DNA of 41,384 bases from Gemmataceae bacterium (GTDB taxonomy: Bacteria; Planctomycetota; Planctomycetia; Gemmatales; Gemmataceae): the NCBI GenBank assembly GCA_009697105.1, contig SIAQ01000036.1:1-41384 (forward strand). The letters run 5' to 3'. The position numbers and the translations under genes were made by a program. Shown piece after piece: positions 15,132 to 23,413 of this stretch (the first letter of the stretch is position 1; every line of letters starts with the position of its first letter). Under the pieces are notes generated by a model that saw only the letters and a list, made by a program, of their open reading frames with translations, was not told the DNA's origin and searched no databases.

Positions 15132-15198
15132 GGGAACTGCTTGTAACCATCTCGCCGTTGCCATAGACTGACCCAAAAGCACTCAGGGGTCGTCGCAT

Positions 15199-16320
15199 AT
15201 GTCGCTGATTCGTTTGATCGTTTGGAGCAGCCTGATCGGTGGGTGGTCGGCGTTCTTCGGCTGGCTGTTCACGGAAGTCGCGCTGCATCGCTGGATCCAT
15301 CACTGGTACATCGCAATCCTCATGGCCACGCTCGTCTCCGTGCCGATTGGCGGCGGCATCTGCGCGGCGACCGGATTAACCAATCCGCAAATCCTCAACT
15401 TGCTCAAACGGCTCGGCCTCGGCCTGGCCGCGGGTTTCGTCGGCGGGTTGCTCGGCAGCATGCTGGGCTCGTGCGTCTTTTCCGTCATCAGCTATAGCGA
15501 AAACTCGTTTCTCACGTTCGTTGGCCGCATCCTAGGCTTTGCCTTGCTCGGCATCGGCATCGGCGCGGGCATCGGCCTGAGCGAGGGTTTCGTCGATCGG
15601 TCCTACAACAAGCTCCGCAACGGCTTGCTCGGCGGCATCGTCGGCGGGTTTCTCGGCGGACTAATGTTCGGCATCATCGCCTTGCTTGCCAGTTCCGTGA
15701 CGAGTCGCGCGACTGCCTTTGTCTTGCTCGGATTGTGCATTGGCTTCTTCGTTGGTCTTGTGCAAGTCGTCTTGAAGGAAGCCTGGCTTACCGTCGAAGG
15801 TGGCTTTCGGCCTGGCCGACAGATGATCCTTGGCTCGGATGTTGTCACGATGGGCACGTCGGAGAAATCGAGCATCATCTTCATCGCTTTCGGTGCCAAG
15901 GGAGTCGAACCGACACACCTCAAAATCATCAAGCAGCCCGATGGCCGATTTTTGCTCGAGGACAATCAATCGCGCGGCGGCACGCTGCTCAACGGCGAAC
16001 GGATCGGGCAACCAGCGCTGCTCAAGGATGGCGATGCGATCCAGTTCGGAGTGAACGTCGTGCGGTTCAACGAGCGTGTCAAGCATGGCAACGGCCCAAC
16101 GACGCTGCCTCCCGCTCAAGTCAAAGAGGCACCGAAGCCAGCGCCTAGTACCGGGATTACGGCAACGCCGCCCGCGCCGAAACCCGCCGCGCCGCCGAAA
16201 GCTGCGACAAAGCCGCCCGAGGCTGCCGTGCCATCGGAAGGCGGCTGCCCGATCTGCCATCGGCGAGTCACGGGCATCCCCGGCGAGCGGCGCTGTAGTA
16301 AATGCTTCACGACGTTTTGA
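15199..16320 (+). CDS. FHA-domain membrane protein with C-terminal zinc ribbon
   Basis: A 373-residue protein. Residues 1-195 contain about five to six Gly-rich membrane segments (GLAAGFVGGLLGSMLG, LLGGIVGGFLGGLMFG). An FHA domain lies at about 205-290: GRQMILGSDVVTMG, then PTHLKII, LLEDNQSRGGTLLNGERI and LKDGDAIQFG. FHA domains bind phosphothreonine peptides, which would link this membrane protein to Ser/Thr kinase signalling. The usual Ser-x-x-His is represented only by PTHLKI, and the typical Arg of the GR(S/D) loop is not obvious, so binding may be altered. A Pro/Ala linker and a four-Cys zinc ribbon (Cys350, 353, 366, 369) end the protein. AGGGG lies about ten bases before the ATG. It shares direction and setting with its two neighbours. 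Confidence 0.9.
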   Translation: MSLIRLIVWSSLIGGWSAFFGWLFTEVALHRWIHHWYIAILMATLVSVPIGGGICAATGLTNPQILNLLKRLGLGLAAGFVGGLLGSMLGSCVFSVISYSENSFLTFVGRILGFALLGIGIGAGIGLSEGFVDRSYNKLRNGLLGGIVGGFLGGLMFGIIALLASSVTSRATAFVLLGLCIGFFVGLVQVVLKEAWLTVEGGFRPGRQMILGSDVVTMGTSEKSSIIFIAFGAKGVEPTHLKIIKQPDGRFLLEDNQSRGGTLLNGERIGQPALLKDGDAIQFGVNVVRFNERVKHGNGPTTLPPAQVKEAPKPAPSTGITATPPAPKPAAPPKAATKPPEAAVPSEGGCPICHRRVTGIPGERRCSKCFTTF

Positions 16321-16407
16321 TTGTGTTCCGTTTCTCGTTTAGCGCCCGCATGACACCGCGCGATCGTTAAACGACAAGTTGGCACAAGTATCGAGGACCC
16401 AACCGCC

Positions 16408-17568
16408 ATGCCCGATTTTCTTCGACCTCTGATCGACGCCGCCGTTGCGATCGCCCTGGCGTTCGCGCTGTTGTGCGTCTTTCTCGTTGATCGTTTTGTT
16501 CTTTCGCGCGACCCCGGACTCGGCGAAAATACGATGCGGGCCAACGTCATCAAAACGAAATTCCGCGATCCCAAGAAGCTACGGCTCGCCGTCACACCCT
16601 CAGCCAGCTTCCCGCCAGACCCATTCACCAAAAAGCCGGGGTCGAAGTGGGACGACATGGGCAAACTGCTCACCGAAATGGGCGACGGCTACAAGTTCGA
16701 CGTTCTGCCGATCCAGGCCATCGCCTTGGATCCCAAGAAATTGAACGACTATGATGTCGTATTCTTGACCTGTGCAGCCGGCGGGCTGGAGCTCAAGGAC
16801 GCACTGGTCGATTATGTTTCCGGCGGCGGCATCCTGTATGCGTCGGATTGGCGCTATGGTGCCGTGGCGGCGGCGTTCCCCGCCATGGTCGCGCCGAAAT
16901 ATGTCGCCGTCGGTGCTCAGCAGGAGCTCAATGCCGACATTGTTGACCCGGACTTGCGCGATGTGCTCGGCAGTAACAAAATCCACCTCAAGTTCGACAT
17001 CGGCGAGTGGAAGTCAGCCGCGTTCGCAGGGCCGCGTGTCAAACCGTTGATTCAGGGCCGCTTCAAGAAATTCAAGGCCGAGAGCGAGACAATCGATGCG
17101 CCGCTGATGGTCCGCTTCAGCATGGGCAAGGGGACGGTCATTTTCACCTCGTTCCACAACGAAAAGCAGAATAGCGCTGTTGAAACCAAGCTGCTGAAGT
17201 ACATCGTCTTTTCGCTCGTCACCGCCGGCGTCGATGCGGATGTCAATGACAAGCTTGAGGAAGGCGGTTTCGCGCCACAGAAGTCGAACTTGCTCAGCAC
17301 GCCCAAACGTGGCAACACGATCGAGAAAAAATACACGAACAAGTCGCAATGCGATCTACGCTTCGTCCTCGGCTTTCGCAATGAAGGCGCGAAGCTGCGG
17401 TTTCGTATCGTGTCACCGGACGCCAAACAGTTCACGGTCGATCTGGAATCGACGGCGGTTGTCGAAGTACCCGGCGCCATTCCCGGCGAGTGGACCTACA
17501 GCGTCACCGACCAAAACCTGCCGTACGATAATTTCCCGTTCACCGTAACCGTGGGCGAGAAGCGGTAG
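16408..17568 (+). CDS. Membrane-anchored GATase/ThuA-like protein of unknown function
   Basis: A 386-residue protein with one N-terminal anchor (about 10-30, AAVAIALAFALLCVFLVDRF) and the rest presumably outside the cytoplasm. Residues about 57-260 look like a class I glutamine amidotransferase/ThuA-like alpha/beta domain: KLRLAVTP, LNDYDVVFLTCAAGGLELKD, VDYVSGGGILYASDW and GKGTVIFTSFHNEKQ. I see no catalytic Cys-His pair, so a binding or structural role is more likely. The last 120 residues are a beta-rich domain (LRFVLGFRNEGAKLRFRIVS, WTYSVTDQNLPYDNFPFTV) like a pre-peptidase or Ig-type module. It follows the FHA gene by 87 bases and closes the three-gene set. No named family is recognised. 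Confidence 0.85.
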   Translation: MPDFLRPLIDAAVAIALAFALLCVFLVDRFVLSRDPGLGENTMRANVIKTKFRDPKKLRLAVTPSASFPPDPFTKKPGSKWDDMGKLLTEMGDGYKFDVLPIQAIALDPKKLNDYDVVFLTCAAGGLELKDALVDYVSGGGILYASDWRYGAVAAAFPAMVAPKYVAVGAQQELNADIVDPDLRDVLGSNKIHLKFDIGEWKSAAFAGPRVKPLIQGRFKKFKAESETIDAPLMVRFSMGKGTVIFTSFHNEKQNSAVETKLLKYIVFSLVTAGVDADVNDKLEEGGFAPQKSNLLSTPKRGNTIEKKYTNKSQCDLRFVLGFRNEGAKLRFRIVSPDAKQFTVDLESTAVVEVPGAIPGEWTYSVTDQNLPYDNFPFTVTVGEKR

Positions 17569-17576
17569 CTCGATTC

Positions 17577-17645
17577 GTTTCGCCGCTCGCCTTTGGCGAG
17601 CGCGATTCGCACTGGTTCGCGCTCGCCAAAGACGAGCGGCTAAAC
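17577..17645. repeat. Long hairpin, family B copy 3, at a convergent junction
   Basis: Arms 17577-17604 and 17618-17645 (28 bp, two mismatches) belong to the same family as 8430 and 15051. It fills the 82-base gap between two convergent stop codons. Confidence 0.9.
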
Positions 17646-17650
17646 AGTTC

Positions 17651-18673
17651 TTATAGCTTCCCCACCTTCGCCCCGGGGCCGATGTTCGCCATGCCGGGAC
17701 CCCAATAATCATTCGGCTTGTTGAACGGCAGGATCATCGGCTCCTCGAACGGGCGATACGGGACCATCGCCGCGATCTTGTCAAGACGGCGCGTCACGTC
17801 CTTGGACAGCGGGCCTTTGGCAATCGCGCGCACCGACTCTTCGACTTGCAGCGCTGTCTTCGGGCCGATCAGGACCGTGCTCGCATCCGCGCAGCCGATG
17901 CCGAAACGCAGTCCGAGTTCGACGATCGATAAGCCGGAGGCATCAAGCAATTCGTAGAACGCGAGAAACTGGCGTTGCCGAGCGACCGATAGCCACGCCG
18001 GCTTGGCGCGGACCACGTCATCATAGCGACGCCCCAACCCGCCTTGCTGCAACACCGAGCCAAGTACGATTCCCATATTGCGCAATTTGGCTTCCGGGAT
18101 TACTTCGTGCGTCGCTTCGCGAAATAACGCGCTATAGTTGAACGCAGTGAGGACGACATCAAATCGGCTCGAACGCACGAGGTGCGCCATCTCGGTCACC
18201 GTTGTCCCGCCCAGTCCGGTGAAGCGAATCAGGCCACGCTGCTTCAACTCGTCCATCGCCTCGACGACGGGGCCAAACGCCGTGGCGGGATCGGTCCACC
18301 AATCATATTGCAGTGGGCGATCCGGCTCGTGGACGAAGAGCACGTCAATCACCTCGCGATGAAGCAGGCGCAGACTTTCCTCGACCGAGCCGATCAGTTG
18401 CTGTTTGTTGTGCGGATCGAACGGCTTCGGTCTGCCGCCCAGCTTCGTGGACAGGACAAGCGGCGTGCGAATGTCGGCAAGGATTTGGCTGAGAATCTCT
18501 TCGCTGTTGGCATACGCCGGAGCGGTGTCGAAGTAATTGATACCGAGATCGATAGCCTTGTGAACGGCTCGTTTGCTATCGTCGTAACCGAGTCCGAGAG
18601 ATGAGGTGAAAAGACTGCCAAACGCGAGTTCGCTGACTTCGATGCCCGTTCTGCCGAGAATGCGTGTGCGCAT
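17651..18673 (-). CDS. Aldo/keto reductase family protein
   Basis: A 340-residue TIM-barrel oxidoreductase of the aldo/keto reductase superfamily, NADPH-dependent in known members. Motifs: LGRTGIEVSELAFGS at the start, GINYFDTAPAYANSEE with the catalytic Asp49 and Tyr54, LVLSTKLGG with the catalytic Lys, and VLFVHEPD with His. The subtype resembles the galactose-dehydrogenase/YghZ-like reductases; the substrate cannot be named. The C-terminal tail (DYWGPGMANIGPGAKVGKL) is longer than usual. The ATG at 18673 has GGGGA about eight bases upstream; a frame extension to 18718 is less likely. It is downstream of a membrane protein gene on the same strand, separated by an imperfect hairpin. Confidence 0.93.
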   Translation of the reverse strand: MRTRILGRTGIEVSELAFGSLFTSSLGLGYDDSKRAVHKAIDLGINYFDTAPAYANSEEILSQILADIRTPLVLSTKLGGRPKPFDPHNKQQLIGSVEESLRLLHREVIDVLFVHEPDRPLQYDWWTDPATAFGPVVEAMDELKQRGLIRFTGLGGTTVTEMAHLVRSSRFDVVLTAFNYSALFREATHEVIPEAKLRNMGIVLGSVLQQGGLGRRYDDVVRAKPAWLSVARQRQFLAFYELLDASGLSIVELGLRFGIGCADASTVLIGPKTALQVEESVRAIAKGPLSKDVTRRLDKIAAMVPYRPFEEPMILPFNKPNDYWGPGMANIGPGAKVGKL

Positions 18674-18705
18674 GAAGTGATCCCCGACTGCGACCGATCG
18701 GCTTG

Positions 18706-18786
18706 TAAGGTGTGTCAAGCGTCAGCGCCGACGCACAAAGCCGCGGCGAGTATGGGTGTGTCCGCACTGATGCTTGGCACACCCTA
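18706..18786. repeat. Imperfect inverted repeat, family D-like
   Basis: Arms 18706-18725 and 18767-18786 pair at 17 of 20 positions. The words GTGTGTCAAGCGT and CGCCGACGCAC recall the hairpin at 22501, so this looks like an older, decayed relative. Confidence 0.65.
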
Positions 18787-18803
18787 CGAGTCGCTATCCA
18801 CTT

Positions 18804-19619
18804 TTACCGCACCATCAAGTCGATGACGACGAGGACCACGAGAACAAATGCTGAAACGCTGACGACGTTGAATATCGTCCCCGTTTCATCGACGATGTTT
18901 TCGAGATGGGCCTTCTCACGGCCCTTGGATGACAGGAGAAATCCAAAGTGCTCCGACAGGAGTTTGACGATGGGAATCGCGGGCAATGCAGTTAGGCTGG
19001 CGAGAATCAGCATCACGCCCGTGCCGGTGTTCATCAGCGACAACACGGCCAGGGCAATGCCGCCGATGCCGCACAAAGTCAATAATCCGCAAACGCCGAG
19101 CAGAACCTTCGTGAAGGTAGCAGCGGGAATGCGAGCCTCGTCGCGGAGCGAAGCGCCCTTGCCGTCGGCGGTCGGTGTGAGCAACAATTCTGGCGGGCCG
19201 TCCTCGTGTTCTGGCTCGGCAATGATCTCGCCTCGCCGCGACGCCAGATAAACAGTCACCGATGGAGCTGCCAGGAAACCCGCGAAAATGGCAGGCAGGA
19301 ACAGCTGAACCGAGACGTGCCCCGCGATTGGGCAACCTTGACCGGCGGCGAATACACCGATCGAGGCGATCAAGCAGACGCCGGCGATCGCCATGATAAT
19401 CTTTGCGCCGCCCTTTTTGCCCGTGTAAAGGAAGTTGGCCGCGAGGACTAAGCCAATGACATTGGCCAGGCCCAAGAGCGCAACCCAGCTACTGCGTGTC
19501 ATGCCGAAGCCGACGGTCGCCAGGGCAGCGCCAAGCGCGAGCGGCAGGAAAAAGCCCGTCAAGAACAGGCGATGGCCCATGTCGATGCGTTCGTTTGCCG
19601 ATCCGGTATGCTCAGCCAC
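18804..19619 (-). CDS. Integral membrane protein of unknown function
   Basis: A 271-residue protein with seven or eight predicted membrane segments: four in the first 125 residues (LFLTGFFLPLALGAALATVGF, WVALLGLANVIGLVLAANFL, IIMAIAGVCLIASIGVFAAG, LFLPAIFAGFLAAPSVTVYLA) and the others from about 165 on. A charged loop at about 127-160 (SRRGEIIAEPEHEDGPPE) is probably cytoplasmic. No family, motif or catalytic residue is recognised. The start is GTG at 19619, supported by GAGGA about seven bases upstream. A small membrane protein gene lies upstream on the same strand, beyond the hairpin at 19676. Confidence 0.85.
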   Translation of the reverse strand: MAEHTGSANERIDMGHRLFLTGFFLPLALGAALATVGFGMTRSSWVALLGLANVIGLVLAANFLYTGKKGGAKIIMAIAGVCLIASIGVFAAGQGCPIAGHVSVQLFLPAIFAGFLAAPSVTVYLASRRGEIIAEPEHEDGPPELLLTPTADGKGASLRDEARIPAATFTKVLLGVCGLLTLCGIGGIALAVLSLMNTGTGVMLILASLTALPAIPIVKLLSEHFGFLLSSKGREKAHLENIVDETGTIFNVVSVSAFVLVVLVVIDLMVR

Positions 19620-19675
19620 GATTCATCCTCAAATCGAAAAGGTAACGTCTGTCATTTCACAATTACCATACCCCC

Positions 19676-19727
19676 GAGCCGGAAGCGTAAGCGACGGACA
19701 ATTCACCGTCGCTTACGCTTCCGGCTC
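19676..19727. repeat. 22-bp perfect hairpin, family C copy 1
   Basis: Arms 19676-19697 and 19706-19727 pair perfectly around eight bases. The core GAAGCGTAAGCGA also occurs in the larger hairpins at 28119 and 31227. Confidence 0.92.
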
Positions 19728-19746
19728 TGAAGATATTGCGATATTA

Positions 19747-19944
19747 TCACGCGTCGTCAAGCGACTTCTGCAACCCGCGTACGAACTGCTGCCCCAGCAG
19801 GATGGCGAGAACCAGAACGCCGACGCCGAGAACCTGAAGCGCAATGCGGGCGTTCCCGTTATTCACGCAAAAACCGGTGATGCACAAACCGAAACCGAAA
19901 GGCAACGCCAACATTGCCGTGCGACCTAGAGAAAACAATTTCAT
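19747..19944 (-). CDS. Small membrane protein of unknown function
   Basis: A 65-residue protein with two predicted membrane segments (about 10-28, LALPFGFGLCITGFCV, and 33-53, ALQVLGVGVLVLAILLGQ) and a short polar C terminus (GLQKSLDDA). The ATG at 19944 has GGAG ten bases upstream. An ATG at 19953 would leave almost no spacing, so the shorter form is preferred. No family is known to me. It could be the first gene of a unit with the membrane protein downstream, but a perfect hairpin separates them. Confidence 0.6.
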   Translation of the reverse strand: MKLFSLGRTAMLALPFGFGLCITGFCVNNGNARIALQVLGVGVLVLAILLGQQFVRGLQKSLDDA

Positions 19945-19971
19945 CGGATGCATGCTCCGTCGATTGTCGTT

Positions 19972-20055
19972 TTTCCGAGCCGCGACCGTCAGGGAGCGGC
20001 CAACACGGTGCCTTGGTCGCTGGTCGGCCGCTCCCTGACGGTCGCGGCTCGGAAA
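19972..20055. repeat. Long hairpin, family A copy 2
   Basis: A perfect 30-bp stem (19972-20001 with 20026-20055). The arm core is CGACCGTCAGGGAGCGGCC, where C replaces the A of the copy at 5625, and the other arm carries the matching G. It lies between divergent genes. Confidence 0.95.
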
Positions 20056-20235
20056 TGGTTCGATTCGTCTAAAAACGCGGCAATCCCACCCGCGTGAATT
20101 ATATCCAGCAGATTATGAATTGCGGGTTGATTTGCCAGGGGTGTTTGCACGGATAGGAATCGCGTTTTGCATCTGTCATTCCGTGCCAATTCGGGTATCC
20201 TAAAGGGAAACCTCCCACGCTGCTCCGTATCGACT

Positions 20236-22458
20236 ATGAATAACACACACACCGTCCGATACCTCGCGTTCATTTGCATGACCTTGACCGGTTCCGCCGC
20301 GTTCGCGCAGGAACCGGTCAGCTATCGGAATGAAGTGATGGCCGTCCTATCGCGTGCCGGCTGCAATCAGGGCATCTGTCATGGCAACTTCAACGGGCGC
20401 GGCGGGTTCAAACTCTCGCTTCGCGGCGAGAATCTACCGTTCGATCACGACGCCATGTTGCGCGGCTTGCTCGGCCGACGCGCCAACGTGCAGCAACCCG
20501 ATGCCAGCCTCGTGTTGCAAAAAGCCACCGGCCAGGTCGCTCACGAAGGCGGCGTTCGCTTCGCCGTCGGCAGTGACGAATACCGCATCCTCCGCAACTG
20601 GATCGCGCAAGGCGCCAAGTTCGATTCGCTCAAGGTTCCACACTTGCAAGGTTTGACGGTTACGCCAACCGAGCAATACATCGTTCATCCGAAGAACGAG
20701 ATCACTGTGCAGGTTCGCGCGACGTTCTCAGATGGCAGCACGAAGGACGTGTCATCGCTTGCCGTCTTTGAATCGACGAATCCGAAGATCGATGTCTCAC
20801 GCGACGGCCACGTGCGTTCAACGGAACCGGGTGAAACGACGATCGTCGTCCGCTACCTCGATCGCCAGGCAACATCATTGCTGGCGTTCGTGCCCGCTCG
20901 GCCCGATTTCGTGTTCAAAAAGCCGGCGCCGCACAACTACATTGATACGAACGTCGACGCTCGGCTCGAAAAGCTGCGGATGAATCCATCGGATCTCGCC
21001 GGCGACGCCGACTTCGTTCGCCGGGTTTATCTCGACCTGATCGGCCTGCTACCGACGCCAAACGACACGCGTGCGTTCCTTGCCGACATGCGATCGGATA
21101 AACGCGCCAAGCTCATCGACTTGCTTTTGGAACGCTCCGAGTTCGCCGACACCTGGGCGATCAAGTGGGCCGACTTGCTCAAAGTCGAGGAGAAACAACT
21201 CGACAAGACCGGCGTAAAGGTCTTCCACGCCTGGATTCGCAAAAGCATCGTTGACAACAAACCGCTCAACGAGTTCGCACGGGAACTGATCGCCAGCCGG
21301 GGCAGCACTTACACGGAACCCGCCGCCAATTATTACCGCGCCCTGCGTGAGCCCCAGATCCGCTCGGAGGCGTTCGCTCAGGTTTTCCTCGGCATTCGCA
21401 TGCAGTGTGCAAAGTGCCATAATCATCCGTTCAATCAATTGACGCAGAACGACTATCACCAGCTGGCGGCGTTCTTTCCGCGCGTCGATTACAAGGTTCT
21501 CGACAACAAGCGTAAGGACAAACTCGACAAGCACGAGTTCATCGGCGAGCAACTCGTCTTCATGAGCGACACTGGCGAAGTCAAACATCCCGTCTCCGGT
21601 GACGTACTGAAACCTCGCTTTCTCGGCGGCGCGGTGTTCAAGGCCGACGCCAAAGACGATCGCCTGATCCCGCTGGCTAACTGGGTCGCGGATAAGCAAA
21701 ATCCCTACTTCGCTCGCACCCAGGCGAATCGCATCTGGTACTGGGTCATGGGCCGAGGCCTCGTCGATCCGGATGACGACTTCCGCGAATCGAATCCACC
21801 GGTGAACGGGCCATTGCTTGATGCGTTAACGAAGGACCTCGCGGAACATCGCTTCGACTTGAAGCATCTGATTCGCACGATCATGAGTTCGCGCACCTAT
21901 CAGGCGTCGTCCATTCCCAACGTGACCAACGTGGACGATGAGGCAAACTATTCGCACACGATCATCCGCTCGCTGCCCGCCGAGGCGTTGCTCGACGCGA
22001 TTAGCCAAATCACCGGCGTGCCCGCGAGTTTCGACGGCTACCCCGCTGGCACGCGTGCAGCCCAGATACCGTGCTTGCCAAGCCCCAGCCGACGGGAGAC
22101 GCCCGACAACGGCGTCAAATTCTTGCGCCAATTCGGCAAACCCGAACGCCTGCTTGCCTGCTCCTGCGAACGCAACGACAACACGACGCTCGCGCAAGCC
22201 CTTCAGCTCATGACCGGCCCGCTCGTTCAGCATGCACTGACGGAACCCGACAACCGCATCGGCAGGCTTTTGAAGGCGAGTAAAACCAACGCCGAGATTA
22301 TGGACGACCTGTTCGTCGCCGCCCTCTGCCGATCGCCGAACGATCGCGAACGCTCGGCGATCCTCACGCGCATCGAGGCAGCGCCCAATCGGCGTGCGGC
22401 ACTCGAAGACCTGCTCGCGGCGTTGTTGAATAGCAAGGAATTTTTGCTGCGGAAGTAG
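20236..22458 (+). CDS. DUF1549/DUF1553 protein with bacterial Ig-like domain
   Basis: A 740-residue exported protein of the planctomycete DUF1549/DUF1553 type. A signal peptide at 1-24 (YLAFICMTLTGSAAFAQ) is followed by a PSCyt2-like cysteine-containing segment (AGCNQGICHGNFNGRGGFKLSL), a Big_2-like Ig domain at about 155-235 (VHPKNEITVQVRATFSDGST), then DUF1549 (DADFVRRVYLDLIGLLPTP, EIRMQ-type helix) with CAKCHNHPF, a c-type haem CxxCH motif, and DUF1553 (LANWVADKQNPYFARTQANR). Such proteins are often encoded beside a DUF1501 gene, which is absent here. Their role is unsettled; polysaccharide or sulphated-glycan use has been suggested. The ATG at 20236 gives a clean signal peptide; the ribosome binding site is weak. 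Confidence 0.93.
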   Translation: MNNTHTVRYLAFICMTLTGSAAFAQEPVSYRNEVMAVLSRAGCNQGICHGNFNGRGGFKLSLRGENLPFDHDAMLRGLLGRRANVQQPDASLVLQKATGQVAHEGGVRFAVGSDEYRILRNWIAQGAKFDSLKVPHLQGLTVTPTEQYIVHPKNEITVQVRATFSDGSTKDVSSLAVFESTNPKIDVSRDGHVRSTEPGETTIVVRYLDRQATSLLAFVPARPDFVFKKPAPHNYIDTNVDARLEKLRMNPSDLAGDADFVRRVYLDLIGLLPTPNDTRAFLADMRSDKRAKLIDLLLERSEFADTWAIKWADLLKVEEKQLDKTGVKVFHAWIRKSIVDNKPLNEFARELIASRGSTYTEPAANYYRALREPQIRSEAFAQVFLGIRMQCAKCHNHPFNQLTQNDYHQLAAFFPRVDYKVLDNKRKDKLDKHEFIGEQLVFMSDTGEVKHPVSGDVLKPRFLGGAVFKADAKDDRLIPLANWVADKQNPYFARTQANRIWYWVMGRGLVDPDDDFRESNPPVNGPLLDALTKDLAEHRFDLKHLIRTIMSSRTYQASSIPNVTNVDDEANYSHTIIRSLPAEALLDAISQITGVPASFDGYPAGTRAAQIPCLPSPSRRETPDNGVKFLRQFGKPERLLACSCERNDNTTLAQALQLMTGPLVQHALTEPDNRIGRLLKASKTNAEIMDDLFVAALCRSPNDRERSAILTRIEAAPNRRAALEDLLAALLNSKEFLLRK

Positions 22459-22500
22459 TTATCAGTTGTCAGTTATCAGTAATAAATTGTCCGCAATTTG

Positions 22501-22592
22501 CCGTAGGGTGCGTCAAGCGTACTCGCGCCGACGCACCGCGCGTTCGCAAGGGAGCTGTGCGTCGGCGCAAGTACGCTTGACGCACCCTACGG
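22501..22592. repeat. 36-bp hairpin (35/36 paired), family D
   Basis: Arms 22501-22536 and 22557-22592 pair at 35 of 36 positions around 20 bases. It is the longest nearly perfect stem in the window and lies between two genes on the same strand, ending 17 bases before the lutA Shine-Dalgarno. Just before it are TTATCAGT-type word repeats (22458-22480). Confidence 0.95.
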
Positions 22593-22622
22593 CGCTGACA
22601 ACTCACCAAAGGAGGTTCGAGT

Positions 22623-23339
22623 TTGCGCGTATCATTAATGATTACCTGCCTCGGCGATACGTTCTTCCCCGACGTCGGTGTCGCCAGCGTGAAGCTGCTG
22701 AGGCGACTCGGCGCGATGGTCGATTTTCCGCAGGCGCAGACTTGTTGTGGACAGCCGCACTTTAACAGTGGCTATCACGACGACGCCCGCGAACTCGCCA
22801 AGCACACGATCACTGCCTTTGCCGACGCGCCAACGATTGTCACGCCGTCGGGTTCCTGTGCGGCAATGGTCAAGCTCGAATACCCCGAATTGTTTCACGG
22901 CGACGAACGCTGGCATGCGCGGGCCGTCGATCTCGCCAAACGCACGTTTGAGCTTTCGGACTATCTCGTCAATGTGCTGGAAATCGAAGATGTCGGCGCG
23001 CGGTTCAACGGCTCCGCCACCTACCACATGGCCTGCCACCTTCGCGGCATGGGGTTGATGACGGAGCCGATTCGACTCATCCAGAAAGTGCAGGGTCTGA
23101 CGTTCGTGCCGATGGAACGCTTCGACGAATGCTGCGGTTTCGGCGGCTCGTTCGCGGTACGTTATCCGGAGATTTCGGGCGCGATGGTGCGTGACAAAGC
23201 CGGCTTCATCGAAAAAGCGAATGTCGATGCTGTCATCGCCACCGACGCCGGCTGCCTGATGAACATCGGTGGCTGCCTCAACCGCCAGGCGAAGAAGACG
23301 CGCATCCTACATCTCGCGGAGTTGCTGGCGGCGACGTGA
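22623..23339 (+). CDS. lutA: LutA/YkgE-like (Fe-S)-binding protein
   Basis: A 238-residue protein of the LutA/YkgE family, made of two cysteine-rich CCG domains. In the LutABC complex such proteins take part in L-lactate oxidation to pyruvate. The first CCG motif is TCCGQPHFNSGYH (about residue 41), and the second is ECCGFGGSFAVRYP (about 177). HMACHLRGMG and TDAGCLMNIGG supply further Cys/His ligands. The start is TTG at 22623 with a perfect AAAGGAGG seven bases upstream; an in-frame ATG at 22638 is less well placed. lutB and lutC are not found next to it, because the next gene is on the other strand. Its partners may be elsewhere, or the protein may serve another electron-transfer complex. 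Confidence 0.93.
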   Translation: MRVSLMITCLGDTFFPDVGVASVKLLRRLGAMVDFPQAQTCCGQPHFNSGYHDDARELAKHTITAFADAPTIVTPSGSCAAMVKLEYPELFHGDERWHARAVDLAKRTFELSDYLVNVLEIEDVGARFNGSATYHMACHLRGMGLMTEPIRLIQKVQGLTFVPMERFDECCGFGGSFAVRYPEISGAMVRDKAGFIEKANVDAVIATDAGCLMNIGGCLNRQAKKTRILHLAELLAAT

Positions 23340-23347
23340 GCGGAATC

Positions 23348-23409
23348 ATCCGAGCCTGAGCGCCAGCGAAGGGCACCAGGCAGCCCTTCGTTGGCGCTCA
23401 GGCTCGGAT
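23348..23409. repeat. 27-bp hairpin (26/27 paired) at a convergent junction, family E
   Basis: Arms 23348-23374 and 23383-23409 pair at 26 of 27 positions around an eight-base loop. It fills the gap between convergent stops and is a good candidate two-way terminator. Confidence 0.93.
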
Positions 23410-23413
23410 AAAA

